Positions 38,701 through 53,700 of a stretch of DNA of 64,000 nucleotides are shown in pieces. Below the pieces are notes generated by a model. That model had not been told where the DNA came from and did no database searches. It was given only the letters and a program-made list of their open reading frames with translations. Source of the stretch: Chloranthus sessilifolius (Eukaryota > Streptophyta > Magnoliopsida > Chloranthales > Chloranthaceae); NCBI GenBank assembly GCA_021018995.1, contig CM037597.1, positions 1,811,299-1,875,298 on the forward strand, in the 5' to 3' direction. Position numbers and translations under genes: made by a program. Within the stretch, counting starts at the first letter, position 1. Each line of letters begins with the position of its first letter.

Positions 38701-41700
38701 TTTTTAAACGATTTCCTTGCTTGACTTGCTTCTATTTTGCTGCTATGTTATAAGGACAACAGTATCATCCAAGGTATCAAACTTGATATCGGTGATGGAC
38801 CGATACGTATTGGCCGATATAGACACGGTATCACCGATACCATATTGGCCAATATTTTTTCTTTTGAAAAAAGCAAAAAAATAGAAGATTTTTCTTTTTT
38901 GTATCAGTCAGTTTCGGCTGACACAGACATTTTTGACCGATATTGGTCCTATATGGCTAGCATGGGTCAAAATATCGTCCGATACCGATACGTATCGGTT
39001 TTGGACCTCACCGATACGGTACCTTCAGAGTACCGTATCGGTGCCTCCCATACATAAATCGAAAATAACGGACGATACATTGGAATGTATCGTCCGATAC
39101 CGATACGCATCGGTTTTGGGGCTGGATGATACGTATCGTTTTTCCAATATTTTAATGGCTACTAATACCAATACCACCTTGATACCCGTATTGGGGGTAT
39201 CGGTTCTCGACAATACCGATACGTATCGCCGCTAAGTATCGGTATCGCCCGAGTTTTGATACCATGGTATTATCTGCTATTCTAATGCATAATTTGTTAA
39301 AATCTCGGTACTCGTTGCTTTCGTTGTGCCTTTTTGACTAACCAATCTCCAGGTTGAGGTCATTCCAAATTGTAGCATTTTGGCGGCAGTTGGCCAAAAG
39401 ATGGCGAGTACTCCTGGAGTTAGTGCCACTCTCTTCAATGCACTAGCAAAGGTATATAGATTCTCTAACTACGTTCCCATAAATTAACCTTTTAATGTGA
39501 ATTTTGGTTCCAGTGCATCCTCTGTTGGCCATCTTTACGATTTGAAAGTCTTATTCTGTTTTGTTCTGGACGTTTGAGGTAGGTAAATGTGCCTATTAGG
39601 AAGTACCTCTATTTTTAGCATAGGCACAAAAGTCTGGACTTTTTAAAAAAATCGGAAAAGTCTGCGACTTGCAGTCATCCCGAATACATCGCCGATTGAT
39701 CGGTTGAGCTGGCCACTTGGCTGATTAATCGACGATTTTGTGAAGCTGTCCGATTTTTTTTTTTTTTGCCACTTGAAATCCAAAGTGAAATTCTTTAGGA
39801 TTATGGTCCTCTCTGCTGCCTTTCCGTCCAAGAGCTCACGGCTCTTCTTTTTTTTGCCCATTTTGTAATATTTTCTTCATAAAACCATTATTTTTACTTT
39901 AAATATATTATGAATTATTTTTAATTTTTATTTATTTTCGACAAAATTTTCTGACTTTGACCGATTTTCCCCTACTTAGACCCTTGCTGATATATTGGCG
40001 ACTCCGGACTTTGTGACTATGATTTTCAGGAGAGCTGATTTCCTTGATTACCATGATGACCAATCCATCATCACATGCTTCATTTGTTTGCAATTGTACA
40101 TTTTATTTGAATTTTGGGTTCATATATATCGCTGCAGGCTAATATAAATGTGCGGGCTATAGCTCAAGGTTGCTCCGAGTACAATATTACTGTCGTTTTG
40201 AAACGAGAAGATTGCATAAGGGCTTTAAGAGCTGTCCACTCAAGGTTTTACCTCTCAAAAACTACACTATCAATGGGAATCATTGGACCAGGATTGATTG
40301 GTGGAACACTACTTGACCAGCTTAGAGATCAGGTGCCATTTTAGGTCTCGTTTTTTTATTCCCTCCATAAGCCCGGTTTTTTAACCCGGTCGGGCGCATA
40401 GACTTGACCCATTGGGTTGGCAGATTGACCCCACTCAAAGGTCGGGTTGGGTGCACCCAAGGGTTAGGCAGACAAATTTTGGCCTGACCCAACATGCAGT
40501 TCCTGAAGTAACTTCAGTCAGAACTTCTTTACGATTTATAAAATTGTCTTTTTTATTCCTCCATTTTAGCTCTTCCGTGAACAACCAAATATCATTTCTT
40601 CTTGCAGAAATAACATTGAAATAAAGCATTTTTTCCACTGCAAAAAACAAAATTTCCAATATCTGTGTTACAAATTTTCTTGAAAACTTAAAATTCTTTG
40701 CCATTTTTTAAATCGGAATTCATCCTTTGCTTGGAATTGATTGCATCTGTTAAACCCTTTTGGCAGGCATCAGTCCTTAAAGAAGAATTTAATATTGACT
40801 TGCGGGTAATGGGAATCATCGGTTCAAGGAAAATGATCTTGAGCAACTTGTAAGATAAATGGATTTCCATCAAAATTGTTTAGGCTTTCCATTGTTTTCT
40901 ATTGTATTTGTTATATTTATAGTGGTATACTGGGATTTTATCACTTGGACTTGATCCTAAATTTGTAGATTTGAAAGCTTATAATAGTTTAACATTCATG
41001 GCCTTCACATTTAAATATGTTCTTTCAAAGACTAGCTTCCTTGTAACACTAATTCATGAGTCATGACTCTGAACCATTGGTGTAACAATTTTTTGGAACT
41101 ATTTTGGCCACAGCCCATAATACTTTCATTCACACTTAAGTAGATGAAGACCTACTTTAAAGTGAATTCTAACTTGTAAAAACACAGCTTGGAACAGTCA
41201 CGAGTACCAGATGAAAATCTGAAATCATAAGACTGCAAAATACCAGTGAAAATCAGTATACTCCCCTTATTTTCTGCGTTAAAACACAGTAAAATATATA
41301 ATTATTTTTTTAAGCGATAACAAAGAAATATATTAAAAAGCACAAAGCAGGAGGTACATACCTTAGTGAGTAGTAAGGAGTTACCCAAATGAAAGAGAGA
41401 AACCCCAACAAAGCGCAGAAAAGAAATGCTCACTTCCCCTGTAGCAGCAGCTCGAGATCCTAGGACCCATTCCACTGAGCTGGAAACAACAGGGGTTAGA
41501 GGAGAAAACTATCCCATTCATTCAGAAAGACCAGATCCCCCACTTGAGGATCCTTGTGTCTGATCTTGATCCACCCCAACAGAAAGTCCTTGGCGGACTT
41601 CACCACAAACTGACAAGACTTTCCGACCCTTCTGAAGACCCTACTATTCCTCTAAAGCCAGATGACACGCAGAGCGGCATACACAGTAATGTCCCACGGG

Positions 41701-44700
41701 CCCCCCTTCAGATCCTGGAACTTAATAAAATCTCATTGTTGAAGCATAATATTCGGGGGGAAAACCCAAGAGAGAGTAAAGGCAAAAATGGCGATACCCC
41801 ACACTTTAAATGAGCAGGGACAATGAAATAAGAGTTAATTTAGTGAATTTAAGTAACGGTTAGGGTTAGGTGAAGAGGAGGAAGAAGAGAAATAATTAGG
41901 TTGAATAAGTTATTCTCATGCCCACATATCATTTACAAACTGTTATTGATACCCACAAGTTATCCAAACCCACACATACATAGAGTAACTCACACACACA
42001 CACACACCAACTAAGAGCACAATAATAAGGACACATCAACACTCTCCCTCAAGTTGGAGCATGCATATCGATCATTCCCAACTTGGAAGTGATGTCAAAG
42101 AGTCTCTTTCCGCCAATACCTTTAGTGAGAATGCTCGCCATCTGATCTTCAGAACGAACTTGGGGTATAGCAATCTCTTTTGATTCATCCTTTTCTCGAA
42201 TGAAATGGCAGTCAACTTTGATAAGCATTATCCTTTCATGATAGACCGGATTCTTCGCGATATGATGTGCAACTTCATTATCACCATATAGGATTATAGG
42301 TGTAGTAACTTGAACTCCTAAATTAGATTGGATGTGTTTTGACCACATATCCTCGCGAGCTCCTTGAGACATAGCTCTATACTTCCCCTTTGCACTAGAG
42401 AAGGGAGTATCTTCAAAAAATGTGACATCCATAGTTACGTCCACTTTCTAGAAATAGGATCATACACTTGTACCCTTTCTGTGATGGAGGTTACCCAACA
42501 AAGATTCACCGAACTGCTTTGGCACTCAACTCATCACGATGAATATCAGGAATTTGGACAAAACATAGGCAACCAAAGATTTTGGGGGTGAGAATTTGAA
42601 AGAGAAGTTTGGAGGGGAATAACATGTGAGAAGACTTTCCTTGGAGGACTGGTGTGGGCATTTTGTTAATGAGGAAACATGCAGTGAGCGACACTTCACT
42701 CTACAAGTATTTGGGAACATTTCGTCCAATCAATAATGTCCTAGCAACTTCCAACATGTGACGGGTTTTTGTCTCAACAACTCCATTTTGCTGATGGATA
42801 TATGGAAATGATGTCTACCACTCAATACCATGCTACTGAAGATAAGATTGAAGGAGACCAGAGGAGTACTCTTCCCTATTATCAGACCTAAGGATCTTCA
42901 AAGATGCATTAAATTAGTTTTGAATGAGATTGTGGTACTAAGGGAAGATGGAGGCAACTTCATCTTTAGTCTTCATCATGTATAGGGTGGTAAGACGGGT
43001 ACAATCATCAATGAAGGACACAGTTACGAAACCCAAAAACAAAGGTAACTGGAGAAGGTCTCCACACAGCAGAATGAACAATCTCAAATGGTATATCACT
43101 TCTATATCCGCTAGGAGGATATTGAACTCTTGTATGTTTTGCCATCTCACAAGCTTCACATTTGAAGGGAATGCTGTGAAGGTCCTTGAATTTTTGTGGT
43201 AATATCATCCTCAACCTTTGTAAGGGAACATGACCACACCTTGCATGCCATAACTCAACCTCAACAGGAGTAGCAACAACAGCTATAGGCTTCTGAATAC
43301 TTAGATCTGCACTAGCCCGTGAGCCTTCAAAGATATTCAGCTACTCTCCCAACCAATGACCAATTGCCTTCCCTTTTGGCAAATCCTGAAAAATACAATG
43401 GGAAGGAAAAAAGGTGACACTGTCATGTAGAGTTTTTGTAAGACTAATAACAAAAATAAGATTGATGGGCATTTTACGAACATATAAAGATGAAGTTAAA
43501 GAAAGAGAACCAACATGAATTGTCCCTTTACCGCCGACAAGGACATGAGATCCATCTACAACCCGAATGTTACATTGGCTAGACCTAGGTGATAATGATT
43601 GGAACATTGAAGAGGAACCTGTCATATGATCCGTGCCCCGAAGTCAACAATCCACATGGAAGGAGAAATAGATGCATGAGCAGCTTGAACATCTGTCTCT
43701 GCCCTAGTAATGCTGTATCTATTTTTTAACTCTATCATGGAGAATCAATCACCAATCACCGCTCTGGAATCTGTCATGGTGGTGATACCACAACGCCACA
43801 CAAGATTGCACTACTGCAATAACATAAGCCTACAGAGGCTTTTCAACAAATATATTCTCTCCACACAATAGAGGTTTACACAACCCACCAAACTGCCATC
43901 ATAAACATCAAAACAGGCATAGTTTGAGTTCACAATATTGCTGGAAATCCAATACACGAGAGCTGAAATAAAAAATATTTGAAATTTAATGCTGCTCTAC
44001 ACTCCACAATCAAACAATATATCAACCCAACTGCCAATCACTGCTGAAACAGTCCACAATTCAGCTATATCTCCTTTTTGCAGTCCACAACGACAATACT
44101 GCCTAATCAATATAGAGCTCCACAGCTCAAAGAGGCAGCACAAAAGAGAATAAACATAAGGCCCTCACAAGCACCAATAATCAAACAGCTACAATGCTGT
44201 TCCAAGTCCTTCACAAATACCAACTATCAAACAGTTACAGTGCTGTTCCAAGGCCTTCATCTGCACCAACAATCAAACAGCTACAATGCTGTTTCAACAG
44301 GGCTACACAATAGCATACACAGATTCAGCAATACTGCTTCCGCAAAACCACTTAATTGTTACTGCAGAGGTGCCATTCTGCATAGGTTGCATGACTGCTG
44401 CACCAAAAAAAATCTGCACCAAACACTCCTCCAAGCACAATTATTACACACTCACTCAGCAGGGAATCACTTTGTAACAGCTAATAATAAAGCTGATCAT
44501 CATACAAATTAAGATTGCTGCAAGAATGTATTACTGCAGGAAAAATTAATTCTACTTGAAAATTTATTACTGGTGGAAAATCTTTATGGAAGAACACAAT
44601 CTGGATCAAACATAAGAAGAACTACAGATTGGACGACCTTATAAAATTCACGCACAACAACCAGATCATACTATCCCACTCCAAACAGTCCAAACACAAT

Positions 44701-47700
44701 ACCACAGCTTAAGCCACAAATTTTCACAGTCGAAGAAATACCCACAGGCAGAAAACACGTCATAACTCTCTTCACAGTCAACCAAATATTACCTAACCAG
44801 TTTCATTAGATCCGGGGAAGAAAACCGGTTCAATCACGTAACATCTTCAACCCCAGATCTGAACCATCATTCTCAGAAACCAGAAAACATGAAAAGCCTC
44901 TTTTCAGATGGAAAAAGAAAAAAGTCAACGAAACTTTAATCAATCTTCACAAAATAAAAAACTGATTCAAAATTCTTAGTCAGTGGAAGATTCCGGTTCA
45001 AACAAGTCCAGGTTCAGCTCCTCTCGTGGGCCCAATCCTTGAAATCTGTGGAAAAACTGATCCAAGTGATTCCAAGAGAAAACTGTTCGAATATCTGAAA
45101 TCATACACTCAATCAAAAAAATTGCAGGTTTAAAATTGTAGGGACTGCAATTTTGATAAAACCATGTAGGTGTTTGTCGATCTGAGGTCAACTGGCTGAC
45201 CCTGATGATGTCAGCATGAAGCCCCAATGTCCGCACAAGGAAGGGTTTTGAAAGACCTTTCTCTGATACCAGGTTAGAATTCAAATTAGGGTTGGGTGAG
45301 GAGGAAGAAGAGAAAGAATTAGGGTTGAGTAAGTTACTCACATATAATTGGTATTTATATCATTTACAAATTGTTATTGATGCCCACATGCTGTCTAAGT
45401 TCTCCCACACTTACATAGAATAACTCACACACACACACATACCAACTAAGAGCACAATACTAAGGACACACCAACAATAAGGTGTGGTCCCCAGATATTC
45501 CGTGCCTCTCATGCACAGGAGGCATCTGTTACGAATGCAAACCCCACTCATAATTAGAAGGTCCAGGTCAGGCACCTACCCCAGACCGCTGACCAGCTGA
45601 AAATTTAATTTTAGGAAGGATGTTTTTTTTGATCGATGACAAAGATATGGGTAGCTCTAAATGGGCCCACACGTTCTCTGAAAGCGCCTACGTCGGAACC
45701 CCTTTAAAAATCATTGATTGCGTCGTATCAAATGATGGAGATCATGTTTCTTCCAACTTGAGATCATGTCACACCTATCAGACAGTCAGTCTTTGATTCC
45801 ACATCACAGATCCCCAAAATATGGCCCTAAAATCACGTTTGAGCGTGATGTGTGCCATTGCATACAAAGGGCTTTTTTTTGGGATATGTGGAATAAAAAA
45901 CTGACCGTCGAATAGGTGCGACATAATCTCAAGATCCATTTTGTGGAATATCAGGGTGAAACGTGATCTCAATCATCAGATACAAAGCAATCAATGATTT
46001 TTAAGGGGTTGCACACATGGGCGCTCTCAGAGAACGTGTGGGTGTGAACAGTGCTACCCCAAAGGTATATATTAAGAAAAAAAAAGAGAGTACATGCCTG
46101 AGAGGGTAGTCCTTTTGGATTTGGTTTGCCCTCATAGCATGAAGGATCTGGAAGAGGCTAATGAATTAATCAATTCATCTTTGAGGAGGCATCTAGTACT
46201 GACATTCCATACAAGGTTTGAGTTCAGTAAATATCATTAATTACAACCAGCCCATAAACCTTTAAGTGAGGAAAACAATGGACATCACAACAGTCACTGC
46301 GGCAGAGTTTGATGTAGATAATAGTAGTAGTAACTCTAGAGATTTGGGTTGAAATCACAGCAGCAGCAGAAGCTACAAGCTTCAATATTGAGATTAAAAT
46401 CTCATATTTAATCTTTAAATAACAGCAATAGTATGGTGGTCTGAAAAGACTAGAAGCGCACCAAGGAGGAGTCTCAAAAGTCTCGGCAGTCTAGTAGTCA
46501 AAACTTTTGCAAAACACAAAAGAAATCTCCCACTAATCCTCATGCACTGAAATAAACCACATGTTATGTATCGACTGTCCCTAAAATCCTAATTAGAAAC
46601 TAGCTATAAATAAAGAGTCCTAATACAACTTGCTTTGCAAATAATTAATAACGAAGCAATTGTAGCATTTATCCCCTAATTTAAAGTTAAATAAAATTTG
46701 AGTTTCGGGGCTGCATACTTGAGAATTATTTCTCAGGAAATACGTTTCATGTGATCACTTTTAAGTGATCATGTGATACCCAATCACGAGAATACTATTA
46801 TCGTATTCCAGGGTTCATGTTATCACTTAATAGTGATCATGTGGGCCAACATTAAATCTCTTCTAACCGTCATTAATGTCCCCTGTTCTGCACATTGGAC
46901 AACCCCCAAAATTATCTTATTTAATGGATGGTTACACTACGATGCCCCTGTAATGCTTGGCATCCTCCCTAGGTTGAAGAGAACTCAACTCTGATGAGTT
47001 GACCTTCTCGTATACTTTGAATGTGACTATTCCGCTTTCAATTCTCATTCGTCACGTCTTCTTCTTTAATCGTCTTCCTTCTCCGCCATGTTCTCTCTTT
47101 AATCTTCTCATTTTCCCATCTCGTCTTTGGCCGTTCCATGAATGCATCATATTCCTATTTGAGAAAATTCCGAATCCGATGAAATTTCCTTCACGATCCA
47201 TGATCGTCCAGCAATGTAGCTTTGATCCTCTCTAATCTCATATACACTATCATCCGACCTTCGATGCTTGAGAGTCAATTGATCCGACTTATATTTATGG
47301 GCAATATGTCCATCGGACATTGGATATGGTTGAGATGGTAATTCGACACATTTCCACTGTCAAGATTGTTATCGGACCGTGGCATTCCTTTGTTTCTCCA
47401 TTGATCGATAATCTTGTTTTGATCTCCCAAACCCTAGCAAGTGATCTAGTGTATAGCATGACACTTGAGTCCGGGTGTCGATTCCACAAGGATTGTTATG
47501 ATATCGTACCTAATTGATTGTTACTTTCTAAAGCGAAGTGTTGTGAAAGATAAATTTTTGATAAAAGGAAAACTTGTAAATTAATTAATGAAACTCTGGG
47601 TGCAAATAGGGAGAAAATCTAGGGTTTCATAACTCCACGTCCCTTTCATGAGTTGGGTTTGAGTTTACTTGATTCTGTTTGTGAAAGAAATATCCTTCAC

Positions 47701-50700
47701 AGAGCTACAAGCTCTGCTCAAATTTTGAGAGGATTTAATCCCTTGCTCATAGTACGAGACTACTGATCTAGCATGATTCGTCAACTAGTGATAAGCCATA
47801 CTCTCTCAACTAGTCTCATCTAATCACACGACATTAAGAAAAATACACATCTCGTTGCACGTATGTTAATCCTAGATCACAGATCTAATATTAATAAAAA
47901 AGTATCTATCTCCGCACTTATTTTTACAAGAAGTACAAGAGCAAAAGAAAAATGAATAATAGTCTACAAGAAATTATTCCATTGTCAAAATGTGCAACTG
48001 TTACTATCATAAACACAAGAAACTACAAACCCTTGACACGAAGTTACGCTTTGTTACTCCCCTAGAGTGTAGATTTAGCCACACATGATAGAGATTTTCA
48101 CGATGGTAGAGTGCTCCATCTCTTCCAGCCTTTGACGGGGATGCCGACATTGTAGACATCGGATACGGTCCATTTCGCGTATACCGACGTCGAAAGAAGC
48201 AGAATGGAAATCAGAACTAGGTGTAAAGAAGAAAATTTTGCGGTTTGGAGGACCACTGCAATTTCGATCGATCGAACCAGGATTCGATCGATTGATCGAG
48301 TATCACCGGCGATATATATAAAAATCGATCGATCGAGTATCAATTTCGATCGATCGAAATCGCGCGAGAACTTGTTTTGACTTAAATTTTAGGGGCAAGT
48401 ATGTCTTTCTTCTATGTTTATTTTCGTTTTAGGGTTTTACTTTAAGACCTCCTATATAAGGTCTCTCGATAAACAATGTAATTGGTGATTTGATTAATGA
48501 AAAGAGCTTTTTTTGCTTCCTTGCTTGAGATGAGCGATTTCGGAGAGTGATTCTTCGATTCCCGAGAAGGGTTTGGTGTGAAGCCAAGGGTGTGAAGCCC
48601 ACAATCTATCCTTTACTATTTTATCTCTTTTTAATCTACCTTCCATGCTTTAAATTTTATAACCTTAAATCTGCCATTGCCTTCTCAAATACCCGAAATC
48701 CTAAACCCTAGCTTTTCCCTAAGTCATTGCATCGATCCGATTCAACAATCCTACGTCTCTTCAAAGCCATTAAACCATTCTGCATCAAATACCCTGGACC
48801 AGCAATCCCTTATTGAACTATGAGCGCTTTAATATGAAAACCTAGAGTTCTACCTCTAGGGCCGATCTGCACTTCAAATCCAATGGATCTAACGCCTGGA
48901 CTGAACCCGATTCGAGCCATAACTCGATCCCTCACATGGAAAACTTCGAACTCCTAAGGTATTCGTATTATTTTCAGATTCATTGCTTAAATTAATTAAG
49001 TTTAATTTCGACAAGTAGTAAATTCATCGCACACACGTAGTTTAGAGTTTTGTCCTGCGTCAATTTTGGTATCAAAGCCTAAGTTCTAGGTTAGGGCATA
49101 CTTGTGTGGCATTGAAATTCATTGCACTTTAATTTTATTGCATCTTATTTCTGTTTTGGCCAAAGTGTGCACATCACGTGTTTGTCAAAAGTTCCCCTTC
49201 ATTGTCAGTTCATTTTGCATGTCATTCTAGAACCTGTAATTAGTGAACCGTATCACCATGGACATGAATGAGATTGCCGAGGCTCTTAACGGCATGAGGG
49301 CTGATCTAAAATTGATCAATGATCGAATGGCTGCCATGTAGACAACCCAAAGGAACCTTGAAACGTCCAATGAGAGGTTGTTAGACCGAGTCAATCAGTT
49401 AGACGAGGGTGATGAATACTTCAAACTACACCGTGAGCGTAATGGTCGAACGAAATGGCTACCAACATAATCGGAAACAGAATCATAGGATGGATCATCA
49501 TGGAGATGACTACGACCCGGAAGGGAAACTCCTTAAAAATGCCCGAGTTGAGTTCCCAATTTTCGATGGAAGATTAGACCCTCAAGTCTTCCTCGATTAG
49601 TTATCCGATATGGATCAACACTTTGAGTGGTTTGGCATGAGCGATGAAAGATGTGTTAGACTTGCTAAAATGAAGCTCATAGGTCAAACCCGACTCTTTT
49701 GGGTCAACGTTGAGCGCATTAGAACGAATGCGGGTTGTACTCCCATTACCCGTTGGAAGGACATGAAGGAGCAACTTACAGAGAAGTACCTTCCTTCCTC
49801 ATACTACCATTGTCTCCTCGATCAATGACAAAATCTATGCCAAGGTAGTATGCCCGTAGCGAACTACATTGGCAAATTTGAATAATTCATGATGAGAGCC
49901 TAAGTGTCCGAAGACCCTCAAGTCACTCTATCCAGATTTCGCAATGGATTGAGACTTGAATTGCAAAAAGAGTTAGTCTCTCACCCTGTTGACTCTCGTC
50001 GAATGCTACACCGTCGTTTAGGACCTTGAACGATATTTGAAAATGACGATGGTTAGGCGATCTGATTTTCACACCGGTCAATCCCGTACCGGTGAAATGA
50101 GACTAAGTGCTGGAAACCCGCCTCCCAAACCCACACAATCCACATCTGCCAATGTGCGATTTGACAAAGGCAAGGGTGTAGTCGGAGAATCCTCAAAGGG
50201 TGATTCTCACATCAAATGTTACAACTGTCAAGGGTTGGGACATTTTGCCGTCCAATGCCCTAAGAGAAACCCGCAAAGGAATCTCTATGTCGAGGGAGAG
50301 GGCAACGAGGATGACAAAGTTTATGAAGAAGAGGTCTTTGAGCCGAATGCCACACCTAGTGATGAAGAAGGTGATGACATGGGTCATGCTCTAGTTGTGA
50401 GGTGTGCCTTTGCACAACCTCAACGGGATGAAAGGGAGGATTGGCAGAGGGAGAACATTTTCCACACCTTTGCCACATGTGGGACAAAGAGTTGTAGGGT
50501 TATCATGGATAGCGGAAGCTACACCAATGTGGTGTCAGAACATACCGTCACCCGCTTAGGGCTTACACCCAAAGCCCACCCGAGACCTTACAAAGTCGCA
50601 TGGGTTGACTCATCCATTCCCGTGTTACAGAGGTGTCGTGTACCCATACAATTGGGTTCATACTCGGACACCTTATGGTGCGATGTGGTGCCGATGGACG

Positions 50701-53700
50701 TGGGCCACATCATTTTAGGGAGGCCATGACTTTACGAATTGAACGTGACCATTTTTGGTCGATCTAATATTTGCACGTTCAATTATAAGGGCAAGAAAAT
50801 CACTCTTAACCCTTTGGCTCCCAAAGCACCATCAATCAACAGAGTTGAAAAGAAGGGAGGCCAATCCAAGACCATCAACATTGTGAGACTTTCATAGTTC
50901 GAGAGAGCATCGTTAAATGAGAGCGTAGTGTATGTCATCGTCACCGTTAAAAGTACTCCTGAGTCAGCACGTGAGTACCCCAAGGAGGTCGAGCCAATCA
51001 TGAGTGAATTTGCGGATGTCTTCCCCGAAGACTTACCTAATGAGCTCCCTCCCATGCGTGACATTTAACACGCAATCGACTTGGTTCCCGGATCCACATT
51101 ACCGAACCTACCCCACTACAGGTTGAATCTGATTGAGCACGCCGAGTTGACTCGATAAGTCAGTGAGCTCCTTTAGAAGGGGTTCATCCAAGAGAGTCTG
51201 AGCCCGTGCGCTGTACCCGCATTACTCACTCCTAAGAAAGATGGTACGTGACGCATGTGTGTGGATAGCCGTGCAATTAATAAGATTACGGTTAAATATC
51301 GGTTTCTCATATCGAGGCTCGATGACATGCTTGACATAATGGTTGGCGCCACTATCTTTTCCAACATAGACCTAAAAGTGTCTACCATCAGGTTCGTATT
51401 CGCCCTGGCGATGAATGGAAAACCGCCTTCAAGACCAAAGACGATGTTTATAAGTTGATGGTCATGCCTTTTGTGCTATCCAATGCCACGAGCACATTCA
51501 TGAGGCTCATGATCCAAGTGTTGAGGCCATTCCTTGGCAAATTCCTTGTCGTATATTTTGATGACATCTTAATTTACAGCCCGGACAAGGAACAACACAT
51601 TATCCACCTAAGGTTCGTTTGCGAAACCTTGAGGGGAGAAAGGTTAGACGCGAATCTCAAGAAGTGCACCTTCATGCAGCTGTCTATTGTATTTTTGGGA
51701 TTTATTGTTTCGGTAGACGGGATGGTTGCGGACCCTGCGAAGGTTAAGTCTATTATGGAGTGGCCTGAACCTCGAAATATTCATGAAGTTCGTAGCTTCC
51801 ATGGCTTGGCCACATTTTATCGTCGTTTCATCCGAAACTTTAGCACCATCATGGCTCCCATTACCGATTGCATGAGAAAATGGGAGTTCTTGTGGAGCAA
51901 AGCCGCAACGAGGGCCTTTGCCGAGATAAAAGAGAGAATGGTTATTGCACCCGTCATACGACTACCAGACTTTTCTAAAGTCTTTAAAGTAGCATGTGAC
52001 GCATCGGGTGTAAGCATATGCAGAGTGTTGAGCCAAGAGGGCCACCCTGTGGCCTATTTTAGTGAGAAACTTAATGAGGCAAAGCAGAAATACTCTACCT
52101 ATGACAGAGTTTTATGCGGTCGTCCAATCTCTTTGGTATTGGAAACATTACCTGCCACCACAGGAATTTGTGTTGTTTTCTGACCACGAAGCCATACGTT
52201 TTCTTGCTTCTAAGAAAAAGTTGAACTCGAGGCATGCGAAGTGGGCCGAGTACCTTCAGGGGTTCACATTCGTGTTGAAGCATAAAGCCGGTGCTGAGAA
52301 CAAGGCAGCTGATGCGCTTTGTCGTTGAGTGGCGACTTTGTAGTCTATGAGCACCGAGGTCATTGGATTTGAGCAATTGAAACAAGATTATCCTGATTGC
52401 CCAAATTTCGGGGCAGATTACGCTGCTATCCTTAAAAATCTGAACAACATTAACTCCGAGTATACCCTATTGGATGGGTATTTGTTCAAAGGAAATCGTT
52501 TGTGTATCCCTCGTACTTCATTGCGTGACTGCCTCATCTGGGAGTTATATGCCGGAGGGATTGCCGGACATTTTGGGCGCGATAAGACTAGTACGCTCGT
52601 TGAGGATATGTTTTATTGGCCTAGACTTGTGGAAACAATGTCGTACATGTATTAAGCGAGAATCTGCTTGTACACCCCTTTACCCGTGTCGCACACCCCT
52701 TGGCAAGATATCTTTATGGATTTCGTGCTCGGACTTCCCAAGACTCAACGGAAGCACGATTCCATTTTTGTGGTAGTGGACCGCTTTTCTAAGATGGCCC
52801 ACTTCATACCCTGCTTAAAACCTCTGATGCGGCTCACATAGTTAAATTATTTTTCGGGGAGGTTATGCGTCTCCATAGGTTACCCAAGACGATTGTGTCG
52901 GATCGAGACGTGAAGTTTACCAGTTATTTCTGGAAAACTTTATGGCACATGATAGGTACCATGCTCCAATTTTCTTCGGCCTATCATCCTCAAACAGATG
53001 GCCAAACGGAATCCACCAATAGGAGCTTAGGGAATCTTCTCCGTTGTCTTGTTGGTGATCACCCTAGGACTTGGGATTCTACATTGCCTATAGCCGAGTT
53101 TGCATACAACAATTCAGTCAATAGGTCCCTAGGCATGAGTCCTTTTGAGGTTTTACTTGGTCATAGGCCTAGGACACCCGTTGATTTAATCCCCATGTCT
53201 GCATCCCATCGAGTTTTCGAGTCAGCCGATGCATTCGCATAGCACATTCATGAATTGCATGTCGAAATTAGAAAAAAAATTAATGCGAGTGATGAACAAT
53301 ACAAGATAACTGCGGATGCGCATAGGCGCTTCAAAGAATTACAGGTAGGGGATTATGTAATGGTTCGGGTTAGGCCTGAATGGTTCCCAATAGGAGCCGC
53401 AAAGAAACTCCAAGCCCGCGGCGCTGGACCTTTTAGAGTTGTGGCAAGGAGCGGGCCTAATGCATGTGTTCTCGAGCTTCCACCGGATATAGGGGTCAGC
53501 TCTATGTTAAATGTGGAGGACCTAGTTCCTTCTTCGGCTCCAGCCCCACCCCCCACCAACCCCTTCCCTGCAACCCGAGCCCAAATCCCAGCCCCACCCT
53601 GCAACCCCTACCATTCCCTTCCCCACGCAAGTAGCGGAGAGATGAGATCGAAAGGATACTAGATGATTTTGCGGTATCCACCCATGGTAGAGGATTTCAG

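Larger units (their letters stand above)
41833..45476 (-). mobile_element. Ty1/copia retrotransposon, internally deleted
   Basis: Short LTRs (41833-42041 and about 45272-45476, both ending CAACA on the + strand). Target duplication ATAAG (41828-41832 and 45477-45481). The minus-strand primer site TGGTATCAGAG is at 45261-45271. Protein pieces: gag-pre-integrase at 43341-43625 ([16 protein letters not shown]), integrase at 42500-43210, RNase H end at 42049-42400. The RT domain is missing. Confidence 0.88.
41300..46120 (-). mobile_element. LINE (L1-type) 3' tail, split by a copia element and a MITE
   Basis: Minus-strand pieces 45482-45649 and 41300-41832 join across the copia insertion. They read through a zinc-finger-like region ([12 protein letters not shown], then [11 protein letters not shown] in broken frames) and on to [15 protein letters not shown]. 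Low-complexity 3' ends near 41310-41345 and, for an adjoining LINE tail, 45630-45645 with 46060-46100 contain TTAATATAT and A-runs typical of plant L1 tails. Confidence 0.6.

Noticed and set aside
40850-40853. Apparent stop codon TAA ending AK-HSDH in exon 12
   Set aside because: The donor TT/GTAAGA lies just before it, and the split Leu codon joins exon 13 in frame with the family sequence.
44976-45341. 121-codon minus-strand frame as copia gag
   Set aside because: It crosses the LTR/primer-site boundary and shows no gag or zinc-knuckle motif.
48262-48365. CRISPR-like array from repeated CGATCGATCGA words
   Set aside because: Spacing is irregular, there are no fixed-length spacers, the setting is a plant LTR, and the words are simple palindromes.
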